DNA of 32,082 nucleotides from a virus: IMG/VR virus record IMGVR_UViG_3300032229_000160, positions 1 through 32,082 of that record; one strand, given 5' to 3'. The translations under genes were made by a program, and so were the position numbers. Below, one piece after another: positions 8,104 to 15,427 of this stretch (within the stretch, counting starts at the first letter, position 1; each line of letters opens with the position of its first letter). The notes below the pieces were generated by a model. The model saw nothing but the letters and a program-made list of their open reading frames with translations, searched no databases and was not told the origin of the DNA.

Positions 8104-9549
8104 ATGGCTGATCCAAGATTTTCTAGCGCGTTAGAAAGCATCACGGGGATGCGTGATCCGCTTGCTGGTTCTGCGGTAACAGGGCGTCGGCAACCTGCTC
8201 CGGCAACTTCTGAGGATGCTGCTGCGGCAGTTTTGTCTGATCCTACTTATCAGCAGTTTGTCGGTGAGCCAAGAAAGAAACTAGAGAAAGCACAGAAAGA
8301 ATTTGGCGCATTTGAAGGTGAGATGGCTGCTGATCAGGCTGCAAGAGAAGCTAGAAAACAGCGACGTCAGCAAGAGGCTTTTGGTGCTTACGAGCAGGCT
8401 GTCACAGCGCCTGAGTTACGCGCTGAACGTACTGCGCTAGAGGAACGTGCTGGTGAAGCGTTTGTGCCAACGCAAGAGAATGCGCGTGAGATGGCAACCA
8501 TTTTTAGCTTGGTTGGCGTACTAGGGTTTGCTATTGGGGCTGGTGGCAAGAACAATGCTATCGGTGCTATGAATGCCATGAACGGCATGATGCAAGGCTA
8601 TCAAGAAGGTAGGCAAGATCGTTACCTGCGTGAGAAAGACTTGTTTGAGTCGAGTGCTAGAGCCATCAAGACCAAGATAGATTCGCTGAATAACCGTATG
8701 ACCGAGATAGCAAAGATTGCTGCGGTGAATATGGAAAAGGCAAACATGGAAGCAGATATGTTGTTTGCCCAGGAAGGTGCTGATTTCCTAAAGCAATACA
8801 AAGACAAAATGGGTTTGGTCAACACCATCAAGATGCTGCAAGAGCAGGTCAAGGGTGGTGAGAAGATGTACGAGTTTATTGAAAAAGAGAAAAGTCGTGC
8901 TGCTGAGAAAGAAGCACAACGTCAGTTCCAGCGCGGTATGCAAGAAGATCGTCAGCAGGCTGCGCGTGATTTGAGAACCCTGACGGCTGGTTTAAAAGGT
9001 GATGGCAGAGGTAGTCAAAAACTTACCAAAGAAGAACGCTCGGCACATCGTCTGCGTGAGAACTTGATTCCTGAACTAGAGGATGGCGTCAGAATCCTTG
9101 ACCGCCTGCAATCAGAAGGCAAGTGGGGAAAGATGACTTCCTTGTTAGCCGTAGATACTAGAGCAGCAGAAGCAGCATTTAGAGATGATCCAGAGGCGCT
9201 GAAACTAATCAGAACCTTTGCGTTCTTCCGTAGTAAAGAATTTGAAACTGGCGGTAAGGCACTGACCAGGATGGAAGACAAGATTCTTGCCCCGCTATAC
9301 AGGTCTGACCTGCGTGTTTATGAGGCAGTCAGAAATGCAATGATGCAGGGTACGATTGAAATGTCGAGAGAGAAAGACCGGCTAGAGGAACAATTCCCAA
9401 GTTTGGGTGGTGGCAGTGATCGTCGTAGCGATATGCCATCCCCTAAAGCTATGCCAAGCGGTGACAAGCTGAAGGCTTACGCAGATGCTAACTTTGGTGG
9501 TGATCAAACCAAAGCTAAAGACTTCTTACGTTCACAGGGGTTCCAATAA
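8104..9549 (+). CDS. Coiled-coil internal virion protein-like
   Basis: This 481-residue protein starts three bases after the previous stop. It has charged helical stretches (KKLEKAQKEFGAFEGEM, ARKQRRQQEAFGAYEQA), one hydrophobic Gly/Ala segment at about 133-172 (IFSLVGVLGFAIGAGGKNNA) and a long coiled-coil region to about residue 300. The C-terminal part (TFAFFRSKEFETGGKALTRM) appears globular. The hydrophobic segment may insert in a membrane after ejection. Position between two similar genes supports a capsid-internal or ejection role. No catalytic motif such as a lytic transglycosylase signature is apparent. Confidence 0.6.
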   Translation: MADPRFSSALESITGMRDPLAGSAVTGRRQPAPATSEDAAAAVLSDPTYQQFVGEPRKKLEKAQKEFGAFEGEMAADQAAREARKQRRQQEAFGAYEQAVTAPELRAERTALEERAGEAFVPTQENAREMATIFSLVGVLGFAIGAGGKNNAIGAMNAMNGMMQGYQEGRQDRYLREKDLFESSARAIKTKIDSLNNRMTEIAKIAAVNMEKANMEADMLFAQEGADFLKQYKDKMGLVNTIKMLQEQVKGGEKMYEFIEKEKSRAAEKEAQRQFQRGMQEDRQQAARDLRTLTAGLKGDGRGSQKLTKEERSAHRLRENLIPELEDGVRILDRLQSEGKWGKMTSLLAVDTRAAEAAFRDDPEALKLIRTFAFFRSKEFETGGKALTRMEDKILAPLYRSDLRVYEAVRNAMMQGTIEMSREKDRLEEQFPSLGGGSDRRSDMPSPKAMPSGDKLKAYADANFGGDQTKAKDFLRSQGFQ

Positions 9550-11885
9550 TGGCTGTTGACATTAGCGATCTACCAAAACCGTCGCAAACGGATATTAGCG
9601 ACCTGCCAAAACCTCCAGCGTCGAGAGCGCCGAGCAAATCGCCTGAAAAGCCGTTTGAAGATCGCCTGAGAGATATTGGTGGCGCTACTGCTATTGGTAC
9701 GGCTGCTGGTGCTTTCTCGCCGGAGATTGCTTTTGGCGCAGGCCAGGTACTAGAGAAGGTTCCGTATGCGCCAGTGAAGGCCGCAGGCACAGCCATGAAA
9801 GCCGCAGCACCGTCTATGACCGGCGCTAAAGGCCGTGCGTTAGGTGCTTTGTCTGGTGGCTTTGGTGGGTTGACTGGTGAAACGGCAGGTCAAACTGCTG
9901 AAGTGTTTGGCGCTCCACCTTGGGCGGCAGAAACCGCAAGATTCGTGGGTGGACTTGCCCCCGTAGAGTTTGTGACTAGCGCACCAAGAGCAGTGCTGTC
10001 GGCTACTGGTCGGGCTATGGGAATCCCTGCTGCTGGCGTGATGCGTGATGTTATGAAAGACGTTGGTGTTGCCAACTTGTCTGGTCAGCAACGTGAATTA
10101 GTTTTGCAGAGAATTAACGAATTACGTCAGTCACCGTTTACTACTGATGCTCAGAAAAAGATTTACGACACCATATCTGATTCTGTTAAGAAATCTACCA
10201 ACCTGGCAGAGGTGGAAGCTGATCTAGCGAGAAGAACCGCTGAAACAGAAGCTAGAGGTGTGCGTAGTTCGGCAGAGCAAGTATCTAGAGAAGAACGTGA
10301 GCGAGGCGTAAAACTTGCCGGAACCAGGGCAGAGTTAGAAGAAGCAAAGAAGACGCTGGTAGACAGGGCTAAGAGTGGATTGCGTCAGGTGGGTGATGCC
10401 ACTGTCGAACTGTCGCAAATGGGCGCAACACTGCGTGACAGGATTTTATCGAGATTTGAAACCGGATCACTGGAGAGGTCAGAGGCTTACGTTAAGCAGA
10501 AGGCTTTGCGTGATCAGGCTGTGGCTGCAAAAGAAAGCAAAGGTATTCTGGTTGAATCGTTGCCAGAATACAAAACACTTGTACAAGATTTGCGTAACAA
10601 GTTGTTGAAAGGGCAAGTTGCTCAACAGCAAAAGACAGCGCCGGTAACAGAACCTGGCGTGTTGAAGGCTTACCAAAACATCTATGACGCAGTGACCGCC
10701 CGTCGTGTGGAGGTTGGTGTTAACGAAATGGGTAATCCTGTTTACAAGACATTCCCTACTTCATTTGATGCGCTGGATGATGTGCGTCGGCGTTTGGGTG
10801 ATGTTGCTTTTGGTAAAGATGTTGAGGGTTACTCTGCTATCGGTTCCAACATTGCCAAAGAGTATTACGCAAAAATCAGCGACATCCAGTCCAAGTTTGC
10901 CGGTGACGCGCATGATGTGTTGCAAAGCGAGTATGAGATTGCCTCTCGGCTGCTGGAGAAGTACAGAACTAAGGCTGGTGCTAAAGCGACTGCGCTGGAT
11001 CGTATAGATCCGACTCAGTTCAAGACAGATGCCAAGTCGCTGCCTGGCGCATTATTCAATAGCCAACAGTCTGTGGCAGACGCTATTGCACTGACGGGTG
11101 ATCGGAACCTGGTGGTGCAAGAAGCTAGAAACTATGTGGCTAGAACGATTGCCAACATGGATGCTAAAGCTGCAAAGAACTGGCTTACTAGCAAACAGAA
11201 CTCAGATTGGTTGACTGCGTTGCCAGAGGTAAAGACTGCCGCCAACAACTACGTTATGAACCTAGAGCGTGCTGAGGGCATGGCTGCGGGTGCTGGTAAG
11301 GTTGCGACAAAGAAAGAAGCGTTAGAGCGCCAGGCTGGTAGAGAAGCTGGTAAGGCGCTAGAACTTGGTGAGAAAGAAGCCGGAAAACTTGTTGCAGAGG
11401 GCGAAAAGGCTGCTGGCAAGATTACGGCTGCGGCACAGAAAGAAGCAGACACGATCCTGAGTAACGCTGAACCTGCTGCCCGTGTGCAAGAGATCATTAC
11501 GTCCGGTGACAGAACCTTGTGGGATCGGGTTGCGCCAGCGATTGCGGCTAGTCCTAAAGGCAAGCAAGTCTTGGAGCAGGCGATTCGTCAGACAATGGCT
11601 GACAGAGCGCAGCAAGGTGTGTTTGGCGCACAGCGTTTTTGGCAGACTAGCTTGAAGGATTCGTTAGCCAGGACTGGTCTGATGCCTGCGAACAAGATCA
11701 ATGAGATTAGTCAGCAACTGGATTCTATTGCTAATTCAGCATTGCCAGAACAGCAGAAACTCACCTTGTTTGGCAGAACCATTAAGAACATTATTGTGAC
11801 CTACGGAGCGCCCCAAGTAGGTCTGTCTGCTTACCAGGCGCTCACAGGCGCAGGCAAACCAACTTCTATGCAACCAGTGAGGTAA
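9549..11885 (+). CDS. Large internal virion/ejection protein-like
   Basis: The largest protein of the window (778 residues) starts with two ISDLPKP repeats. Gly/Ala-rich amphipathic stretches follow (about 45-165, such as GALSGGFGGLTGETAG), then long coiled-coil regions (about 205-275 and 570-645, e.g. KLVAEGEKAAGKITAAAQKE). The ATG shares its A with the previous TAA. Size, composition and final place in the block resemble T7 gp16 or P22 gp16-type ejected proteins, though sequence homology is not claimed. No lysozyme or transglycosylase motif is visible, so any peptidoglycan activity must come from another protein. Confidence 0.6.
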   Translation: MAVDISDLPKPSQTDISDLPKPPASRAPSKSPEKPFEDRLRDIGGATAIGTAAGAFSPEIAFGAGQVLEKVPYAPVKAAGTAMKAAAPSMTGAKGRALGALSGGFGGLTGETAGQTAEVFGAPPWAAETARFVGGLAPVEFVTSAPRAVLSATGRAMGIPAAGVMRDVMKDVGVANLSGQQRELVLQRINELRQSPFTTDAQKKIYDTISDSVKKSTNLAEVEADLARRTAETEARGVRSSAEQVSREERERGVKLAGTRAELEEAKKTLVDRAKSGLRQVGDATVELSQMGATLRDRILSRFETGSLERSEAYVKQKALRDQAVAAKESKGILVESLPEYKTLVQDLRNKLLKGQVAQQQKTAPVTEPGVLKAYQNIYDAVTARRVEVGVNEMGNPVYKTFPTSFDALDDVRRRLGDVAFGKDVEGYSAIGSNIAKEYYAKISDIQSKFAGDAHDVLQSEYEIASRLLEKYRTKAGAKATALDRIDPTQFKTDAKSLPGALFNSQQSVADAIALTGDRNLVVQEARNYVARTIANMDAKAAKNWLTSKQNSDWLTALPEVKTAANNYVMNLERAEGMAAGAGKVATKKEALERQAGREAGKALELGEKEAGKLVAEGEKAAGKITAAAQKEADTILSNAEPAARVQEIITSGDRTLWDRVAPAIAASPKGKQVLEQAIRQTMADRAQQGVFGAQRFWQTSLKDSLARTGLMPANKINEISQQLDSIANSALPEQQKLTLFGRTIKNIIVTYGAPQVGLSAYQALTGAGKPTSMQPVR

Positions 11886-11887
11886 TC

Positions 11888-12025
11888 ATGCCACTGACAA
11901 AAGGTTTTAGTAAAAAGACAATTAGCAAGAATATTCGTCGTGAGATGAAGCGTGGAAGGCCACAAAAGCAGGCTGTGGCTATTGCTCTTAATGTTGCTAG
12001 GAAAGCAAAGAAAGGAAGAAAATGA
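11888..12025 (+). CDS. Small basic protein, DUF6496-like
   Basis: The 45-codon frame reads MPLTKGFSKKTISKNIRREM and then GRPQKQAVAIALNVARKAKKGRK. The K/R-Q-A-(V/I)-A-I-A-L-N-x-A-R-K pattern is widespread in short phage and bacterial proteins, and I place it tentatively with DUF6496. It begins three bases after the previous stop and its own stop overlaps the next ATG (ATGA). High positive charge suggests nucleic acid contact. The function is unknown. Confidence 0.7.
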   Translation: MPLTKGFSKKTISKNIRREMKRGRPQKQAVAIALNVARKAKKGRK

Positions 12026-12150
12026 TGCGTAACCGTAGACCACAGGAAGCTGGTGTGGGTGAAGTCACTCCACCGCCGACCATGATCAAGCCTATGCGTA
12101 AGATGAAGCGTCAAGAACAGGCTATGCAGAAGCGTAAAGCCAAGCGATGA
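12022..12150 (+). CDS. Very small basic phage protein
   Basis: A 42-codon frame begins MMRNRRPQEAGVGEV and ends KRQEQAMQKRKAKR. It is coupled at both ends by ATGA overlaps with the upstream and downstream genes, which argues that it is translated. It is Lys/Arg-rich and Met-rich and probably helical in its second half. No known family is recognised. Confidence 0.55.
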   Translation: MMRNRRPQEAGVGEVTPPPTMIKPMRKMKRQEQAMQKRKAKR

Positions 12151-12347
12151 CTAAGAAGATTAAGGGGATAAATCCAGAGTTGGAGAAGGCGATTGGTGAT
12201 CTGCTGAAGGCCACTATGTCTGATCCGACTGCCAGTTTGACCGACAAGTCAAAGATCATCGACAGAGCGTTAAAACTTGAACAACTAAAAGCCAGAATAT
12301 CGGATGATGATTGGGGTTCAGGGTTTGCTGATGATGAGGATGAGTAG
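12147..12347 (+). CDS. Small helical phage protein, unknown function
   Basis: The 66-residue protein has a helical body (INPELEKAIGDLLKATM, KSKIIDRALKLEQLKARI) and a very acidic end (SDDDWGSGFADDEDE). The ATG overlaps the preceding TGA. The shape is that of a small DNA-mimicking or assembly partner protein, but that is only an inference from charge. Its neighbours are small basic proteins, so an acidic/basic pairing is possible. Confidence 0.6.
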   Translation: MTKKIKGINPELEKAIGDLLKATMSDPTASLTDKSKIIDRALKLEQLKARISDDDWGSGFADDEDE

Positions 12348-12384
12348 TAAGATATGAGTATCCATTTCGAAAGGGGATACAAGT

Positions 12385-12609
12385 ATGGATGCTATTTCAC
12401 TGGTGCGTTTGGCTTTGAGCGTCATCAGCGAGAGATTGCTTGTGATTCTGGCTTTGTGCCTGAATTTCGCACTCGCTTGCTGGACAATGTGGGGATTGAT
12501 GTGGGAGAGGCTGGTAGCGTTAGCCGTGTTTGCGTTATTCAGCTACCTTTTGATAAGAATGGAAAGGAATAAAGATGCGCGACAAGAAAGACCTAACGCT
12601 CAAGAGTAG
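12385..12609 (+). CDS. Two-TM small membrane protein, possible holin
   Basis: The ATG follows AAGGGG at good spacing. The 74-residue product has two hydrophobic helices, about 19-38 (LLVILALCLNFALACWTMWG) and 42-58 (RLVALAVFALFSYLLIR), then a charged tail (ERNKDARQERPNAQE). This is the layout of class II holins. The gene is about 1.1 kb ahead of another holin candidate and the endolysin. It could be a holin, an antiholin or an unrelated membrane protein. A frame overlapping it from 12354 lacks such features. Confidence 0.55.
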   Translation: MDAISLVRLALSVISERLLVILALCLNFALACWTMWGLMWERLVALAVFALFSYLLIRMERNKDARQERPNAQE

Positions 12610-12814
12610 CGTACCTGGGGCTGAAGAACTGAACTACAGCCAAAAATACGCGAAAGCAATCCGTCCTCAGAAACCATCTGATACGACAGAACGATATCAG
12701 AAGTGGCAACCAGGTCAAGTACCTATGGGTGGCTATCGTTCCACTCTCTGCTTTGATGACAGCTACAACAGCAAAGAAAGCCCGACTTCTGGCGGTGGCA
12801 AGAAGGTGTACTAA
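12575..12814 (+). CDS. Hypothetical phage protein
   Basis: The 79-residue protein starts at an ATG preceded by GGAAAGGAAT, inside the last 35 bases of the previous gene. It is hydrophilic and probably disordered, with KYAKAIRPQKPSDTTERYQK and PGQVPMGGYRSTLCFDDSYN. Its stop shares an A with the next start (TAATG), which supports translation. The long overlap with the membrane-protein gene is unusual here but both frames have acceptable ribosome sites. Confidence 0.55.
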   Translation: MRDKKDLTLKSSVPGAEELNYSQKYAKAIRPQKPSDTTERYQKWQPGQVPMGGYRSTLCFDDSYNSKESPTSGGGKKVY

Positions 12815-13140
12815 TGGGAATCATGGCCTTCACCCCGATGGGGAACACGGTGACATTCACCGCTGCGGTAACGCCGCCTACGGCTGTTTTAGCCACTTCC
12901 AGCATTATTGGCGCAACTCAATACCGTGTTCATAACCAAGGCAATACGGTTGTTTATCTTGGTTTTGGAGGCACAACGGCTGCGGCTGCGACAATGGCTA
13001 ACACCACAGTAAATGGATCGGTGCTGACTTTGATGCCAAACTCAGTAGAGGTCTTTACGCTTAACTCCAACAGATACTTTACTGGCGCAACTGCCAGCGG
13101 CACTGCCGTTGTCACGATTGTGTCGGGGGATGGTGTCTAA
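12814..13140 (+). CDS. Small beta-rich virion protein, copy 2 of a duplicated pair
   Basis: This 108-residue protein (or 105 if started at the ATG at 12823) is a paralogue of the protein at 3608-3937. Shared positions include MGNTVTFTAA, QYRV-x-N-x-G, an LG-(Y/F)-G turn, PN-x-x-E and YFTG-x-x-(A/S)SGTA with a GDG end. The middle has diverged strongly, so the duplication is old or the copies came from different phages. Its TAA overlaps the next ATG. A virion role, perhaps as a base for the next protein, is inferred. Confidence 0.6.
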   Translation: MGIMAFTPMGNTVTFTAAVTPPTAVLATSSIIGATQYRVHNQGNTVVYLGFGGTTAAAATMANTTVNGSVLTLMPNSVEVFTLNSNRYFTGATASGTAVVTIVSGDGV

Positions 13141-13661
13141 TGCTACGAACAGCCGGTGGTCTGATCATCAATAACACGACTCAGTTTGCTGGCTATTACG
13201 GGTCGTTCTTCAGTTCTACAACACAGTCAGATGGTGTGAATACGCCAACACTGCTGTACTGCGAGAACACCGCAGATGCTAGTGGCGTGTCTATGGAACT
13301 TGGCACTAGCAATAAGAAATCCCGCATGACCTTTGCTAATGCCGGAACCTATAACATCCAGTTCTCAGCGCAAGCGTATCACCGAGGTGGTGGTGGTTCT
13401 GGAAGCACGGTAAACATTTGGTTTCGACTAAATGGCACTAACATTTCCAATTCAGACACAAGACTAACTATTGCTAGTAGTAGCCCTTATCAGGTAGCTG
13501 CTTGGAATTTTATTGTGTCAGTAACGGCGGGTCAGTACGTTGAAATGGTGTTTTCAACTGACAATGGTAATTTTGAGTTTTTGGCAGAACCGTCGGCAAC
13601 AAGTCCGGTTGTTCACCCTGCTATTCCTTCTATCATCATGACTGCTCAACAGATAAGGTGA
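13140..13661 (+). CDS. Jelly-roll (C1q/TNF-like) virion protein, possible receptor-binding tip
   Basis: The 173-residue protein starts MLRTAGG, like the protein at 3947. It continues as an all-beta domain from about residue 20, with FANAGTYNIQFSAQAYHRGG, VNIWFRLNGTNISNSDTRL, AAWNFIVSVTAGQYVEMVFS and a terminal SIIMTAQQIR. The order of strands and the NIxFSAQ and VTAGQYVE phrases match C1q-like jelly-roll domains often found at phage tail fibre tips. It lies just before the lysis genes, away from the main fibre block. Receptor binding is plausible but not shown. Confidence 0.65.
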   Translation: MLRTAGGLIINNTTQFAGYYGSFFSSTTQSDGVNTPTLLYCENTADASGVSMELGTSNKKSRMTFANAGTYNIQFSAQAYHRGGGGSGSTVNIWFRLNGTNISNSDTRLTIASSSPYQVAAWNFIVSVTAGQYVEMVFSTDNGNFEFLAEPSATSPVVHPAIPSIIMTAQQIR

Positions 13662-13665
13662 TTTT

Positions 13666-13830
13666 ATGAAACAGTACATTCTTGATCGTGCAAAAGAGCC
13701 ATCAACTTGGCGCGGTATCTTGCTGTTCCTGACAGCGATTGGTGTGCCGGTTGCGCCTGAAATGGCAAACAACATTGTGACTGTCGGTCTAGGTCTGGCA
13801 GGTATTGTTGGGATGGCAACTAAGGGATGA
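13666..13830 (+). CDS. Holin-like small membrane protein
   Basis: A 54-codon frame encodes MKQYILDRAKEPSTWRGILL followed by a hydrophobic stretch (FLTAIGVPVAPEM) and a second one (NNIVTVGLGLAGIVGMATKG). The E-P-S-T-W-R-G entry followed by two short hydrophobic helices is a pattern of small phage holins. Its TGA overlaps the endolysin ATG (ATGA), which is the classic holin-endolysin arrangement. It is therefore the best holin candidate in the window. Confidence 0.7.
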   Translation: MKQYILDRAKEPSTWRGILLFLTAIGVPVAPEMANNIVTVGLGLAGIVGMATKG

Positions 13831-14246
13831 TTAACTCGCGCAAGCTAGATGATCTTCTGCCGCCTGTTAAGGTAAGGGTAGAGGAGTTTTTAGCTTCCGC
13901 AAGACTGGCAGGGATTGATCTGCTGGTCACAAGTACCTACCGAGATAATGCCTCACAGAACGCGCTGTACGCTCAAGGCAGAACGACGCCAGGGAAGATA
14001 GTCACGAATGCGAAAGCTGGTCAGAGTTGGCATAACTATCGTTGTGCTGTTGACGTTGTACCTGTTGTGGCTGGTAAACCGAGATGGGATGTCAAAGACG
14101 CTGTTTGGCAAGAGGTTGGAAGGCTTGGCAAAGCAGCAGGACTAGAGTGGGCTGGTGACTGGAAACGCTTTAAGGAATATCCGCACTTTCAGTACACGGG
14201 TGGCCTGACATTAGCGCAACTACAGCAGGGAGCCAAAATTGCGTAA
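13827..14246 (+). CDS. Endolysin, M15-family peptidase (L-alanyl-D-glutamate peptidase type)
   Basis: This 139-residue protein carries the M15/VanY zinc-peptidase pattern. S67-W-H69-N-Y-R-C-A-V-D76-V gives two zinc ligands, and E117-Y-P-H120-F gives the third ligand and the likely catalytic acid. An S-T-Y-R-D stretch (36-40) lies where the family has its substrate-binding arginine. The length equals that of T5-type endolysins. It would cut peptidoglycan stem peptides to lyse the host. No signal peptide is present, so release depends on the holin encoded just upstream. Confidence 0.9.
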   Translation: MINSRKLDDLLPPVKVRVEEFLASARLAGIDLLVTSTYRDNASQNALYAQGRTTPGKIVTNAKAGQSWHNYRCAVDVVPVVAGKPRWDVKDAVWQEVGRLGKAAGLEWAGDWKRFKEYPHFQYTGGLTLAQLQQGAKIA

Positions 14247-14469
14247 GAACGTCAAACTATCAGTAGGCAGGGGTGAGAAGCTGTCTGTCAAAGCAGGTAG
14301 TGGACTGACCGCTAAAGGCAGAGCCAAGTACAACCGTGCTACTGGTAGCAACCTGAAAGCACCCACCAAAGACAGTTCTAGCCCCCGCCACAAGTCTTTC
14401 TGCGCCCGTAGCCGTAACTGGACAGGTGAGCGCGGTAAAGCAGCTAGGAAGCGATGGGGTTGCCGGTGA
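14239..14469 (+). CDS. Small basic Cys-containing protein, DUF6321-like
   Basis: The best start is TTG at 14239, six bases after AGGGAG, since no ATG lies in the frame before the motif region. The 76-residue product reads LSVGRGEKLSVKAGSGLTAK, then GRAKYNRATGSNLKAP, and ends KSFCARSRNWTGERGKAARK before RWGCR. This pattern recurs in phage proteins that I place tentatively in DUF6321. It overlaps the endolysin by 8 bases and the next gene by 16. Strong positive charge suggests nucleic-acid contact. Confidence 0.65.
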   Translation: MRKNVKLSVGRGEKLSVKAGSGLTAKGRAKYNRATGSNLKAPTKDSSSPRHKSFCARSRNWTGERGKAARKRWGCR

Positions 14470-14978
14470 GTCATCCAGCACAGCTAGAATTTGTTGCAAG
14501 TCTTAAAGCGCAGTTTCCTGACTACTTTGTTCGCAAGAATGTGTTGGAAGTGGGAAGCCTAAATATCAATGGATCAATACGTCCTTTTTTTGAGCAATGT
14601 ATCTATGTTGGCGTTGATCTTGGCGCAGGAGCCGATGTTGATGTGGTGGCTAGAGGAGAGGATCTCGCCTATCCTAATCGCAGCTTTGATGTTGTTGCTA
14701 GCTGTGAGTGCTTCGAGCATAATCCTGCTTGGGTAAAAACCTTTGCCAATATGATCAGGATGTCTTCTGGCCTGGTCTTCTTTAGCTGTGCGACTACCGG
14801 ACGGGCAGAACACGGCACACGGCGCACCAGCCCCCACGACGCACCCTTCTGCGGTGACTACTACCAGAACCTCACAGAGCAAGACTTCCGAGAAGCATTT
14901 GACCTGTCAGAATTCCGACAGTATGCTTTCTCGACCAATGATCAGGCGCACGACCTTTACTTTTGGGGTGTCAAATGA
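14454..14978 (+). CDS. SAM-dependent methyltransferase, class I
   Basis: The 174-residue protein has motif I at 30-38 (VLEVGSLNI), the acidic end of strand 2 at D55 (YVGVDLGAG), and a motif IV-like region at 78-89 (FDVVASCECFEH). This is the layout of the Methyltransf_11 group. The substrate cannot be read from the sequence. A small molecule, lipid, sugar or protein is more likely than DNA, because the N/D-PP-Y/F motif is missing. AGGAAG precedes the ATG. It sits between two small basic protein genes after the endolysin. Confidence 0.8.
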   Translation: MGLPVSHPAQLEFVASLKAQFPDYFVRKNVLEVGSLNINGSIRPFFEQCIYVGVDLGAGADVDVVARGEDLAYPNRSFDVVASCECFEHNPAWVKTFANMIRMSSGLVFFSCATTGRAEHGTRRTSPHDAPFCGDYYQNLTEQDFREAFDLSEFRQYAFSTNDQAHDLYFWGVK

Positions 14979-15130
14979 AAGAAGGACTCTACGCAAACAT
15001 CCATGCCAAAAGAGCAAGGATTAAGTCTGGTAGTGGCGAGAGAATGAGAGCGCCAGGAAGTAAAGGCGCTCCCACCGCAGCGGCTTTCAGGAAGTCAGCA
15101 AAAACAGCCAAACGAAAAACAACAAGATAA
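14975..15130 (+). CDS. Small basic phage protein, last gene of the rightward operon
   Basis: A 51-codon frame starts at an ATG overlapping the methyltransferase stop (ATGA). It reads MKEGLYANIHAKRARIKSGS, then GERMRAPGSKGAPT and a Lys/Arg-rich end. The GLYANIHAKR-x-RI-K-x-GSGE-x-M-R-x-PG-x-KGAPT pattern is one I recognise from many environmental phages, without a known function. It converges with leftward genes, and a possible tiny leftward frame overlaps its 3' end. Confidence 0.65.
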   Translation: MKEGLYANIHAKRARIKSGSGERMRAPGSKGAPTAAAFRKSAKTAKRKTTR

Positions 15131-15182
15131 GAATAGTCAGCCCTGCTCCCGCTAGCATTCCTGCGACAAACAGGATACTCAC
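15087..15182 (-). CDS. Possible 31-residue single-TM peptide
   Basis: A leftward GTG frame overlaps the TGA of the HTH gene by four bases (GTGA). It encodes SILFVAGMLAGAGLTILILL followed by FFVWLFLLTS, one continuous hydrophobic helix. Similar coupling is used elsewhere in this genome, for example at 25819. Against it, 44 bases are antisense to the Lys-rich end of the convergent gene, which favours Phe/Leu codons by chance, and the ribosome site is weak. Confidence 0.38.
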   Translation of the reverse strand: MSILFVAGMLAGAGLTILILLFFVWLFLLTS

Positions 15183-15418
15183 TGGATAGAACTACCTGGC
15201 AGGTAGCCCCTAATCTTATCCAGACTCCAATCTGTCGCATCATGCACTGCCAACAAATAGGTTGGCGTGAATGTCATCTTCCCATGCCGTAGTCTGCTCA
15301 AAACAGAAGGCGTGATCTCCAAAAACTCTGACAGTTCCCGATCATTCCTCAACTTGAACTCATCCTTGATGATATCAAAGATGTCATTGTTTGGCGTTAA
15401 TGTTGTTTCCTCTGTCAT
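15179..15418 (-). CDS. Cro/XRE-like HTH regulator
   Basis: The 79-residue protein has a helix-turn-helix at about 26-46 (DRELSEFLEITPSVLSRLRH), followed by GKMTFTPTYLLAVHDATDWS, a layout common in short phage and bacterial XRE-type regulators. The ATG follows GAGGAGA. It is near the promoter-distal end of the leftward operon. It may shut off early or late transcription. The operator it binds is unknown, but the dyads at 22.14-22.21 kb and 19.64-19.97 kb are candidates. Confidence 0.7.
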   Translation of the reverse strand: MTEETTLTPNNDIFDIIKDEFKLRNDRELSEFLEITPSVLSRLRHGKMTFTPTYLLAVHDATDWSLDKIRGYLPGSSIQ

Positions 15419-15427
15419 GATTTCTCC

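Noticed and set aside
12354-12572. Overlapping rightward frame of 72 residues
   Set aside because: It lacks a placed ribosome site and overlaps the two-TM frame at 12385, which has AAGGGG and clear hydrophobic helices.
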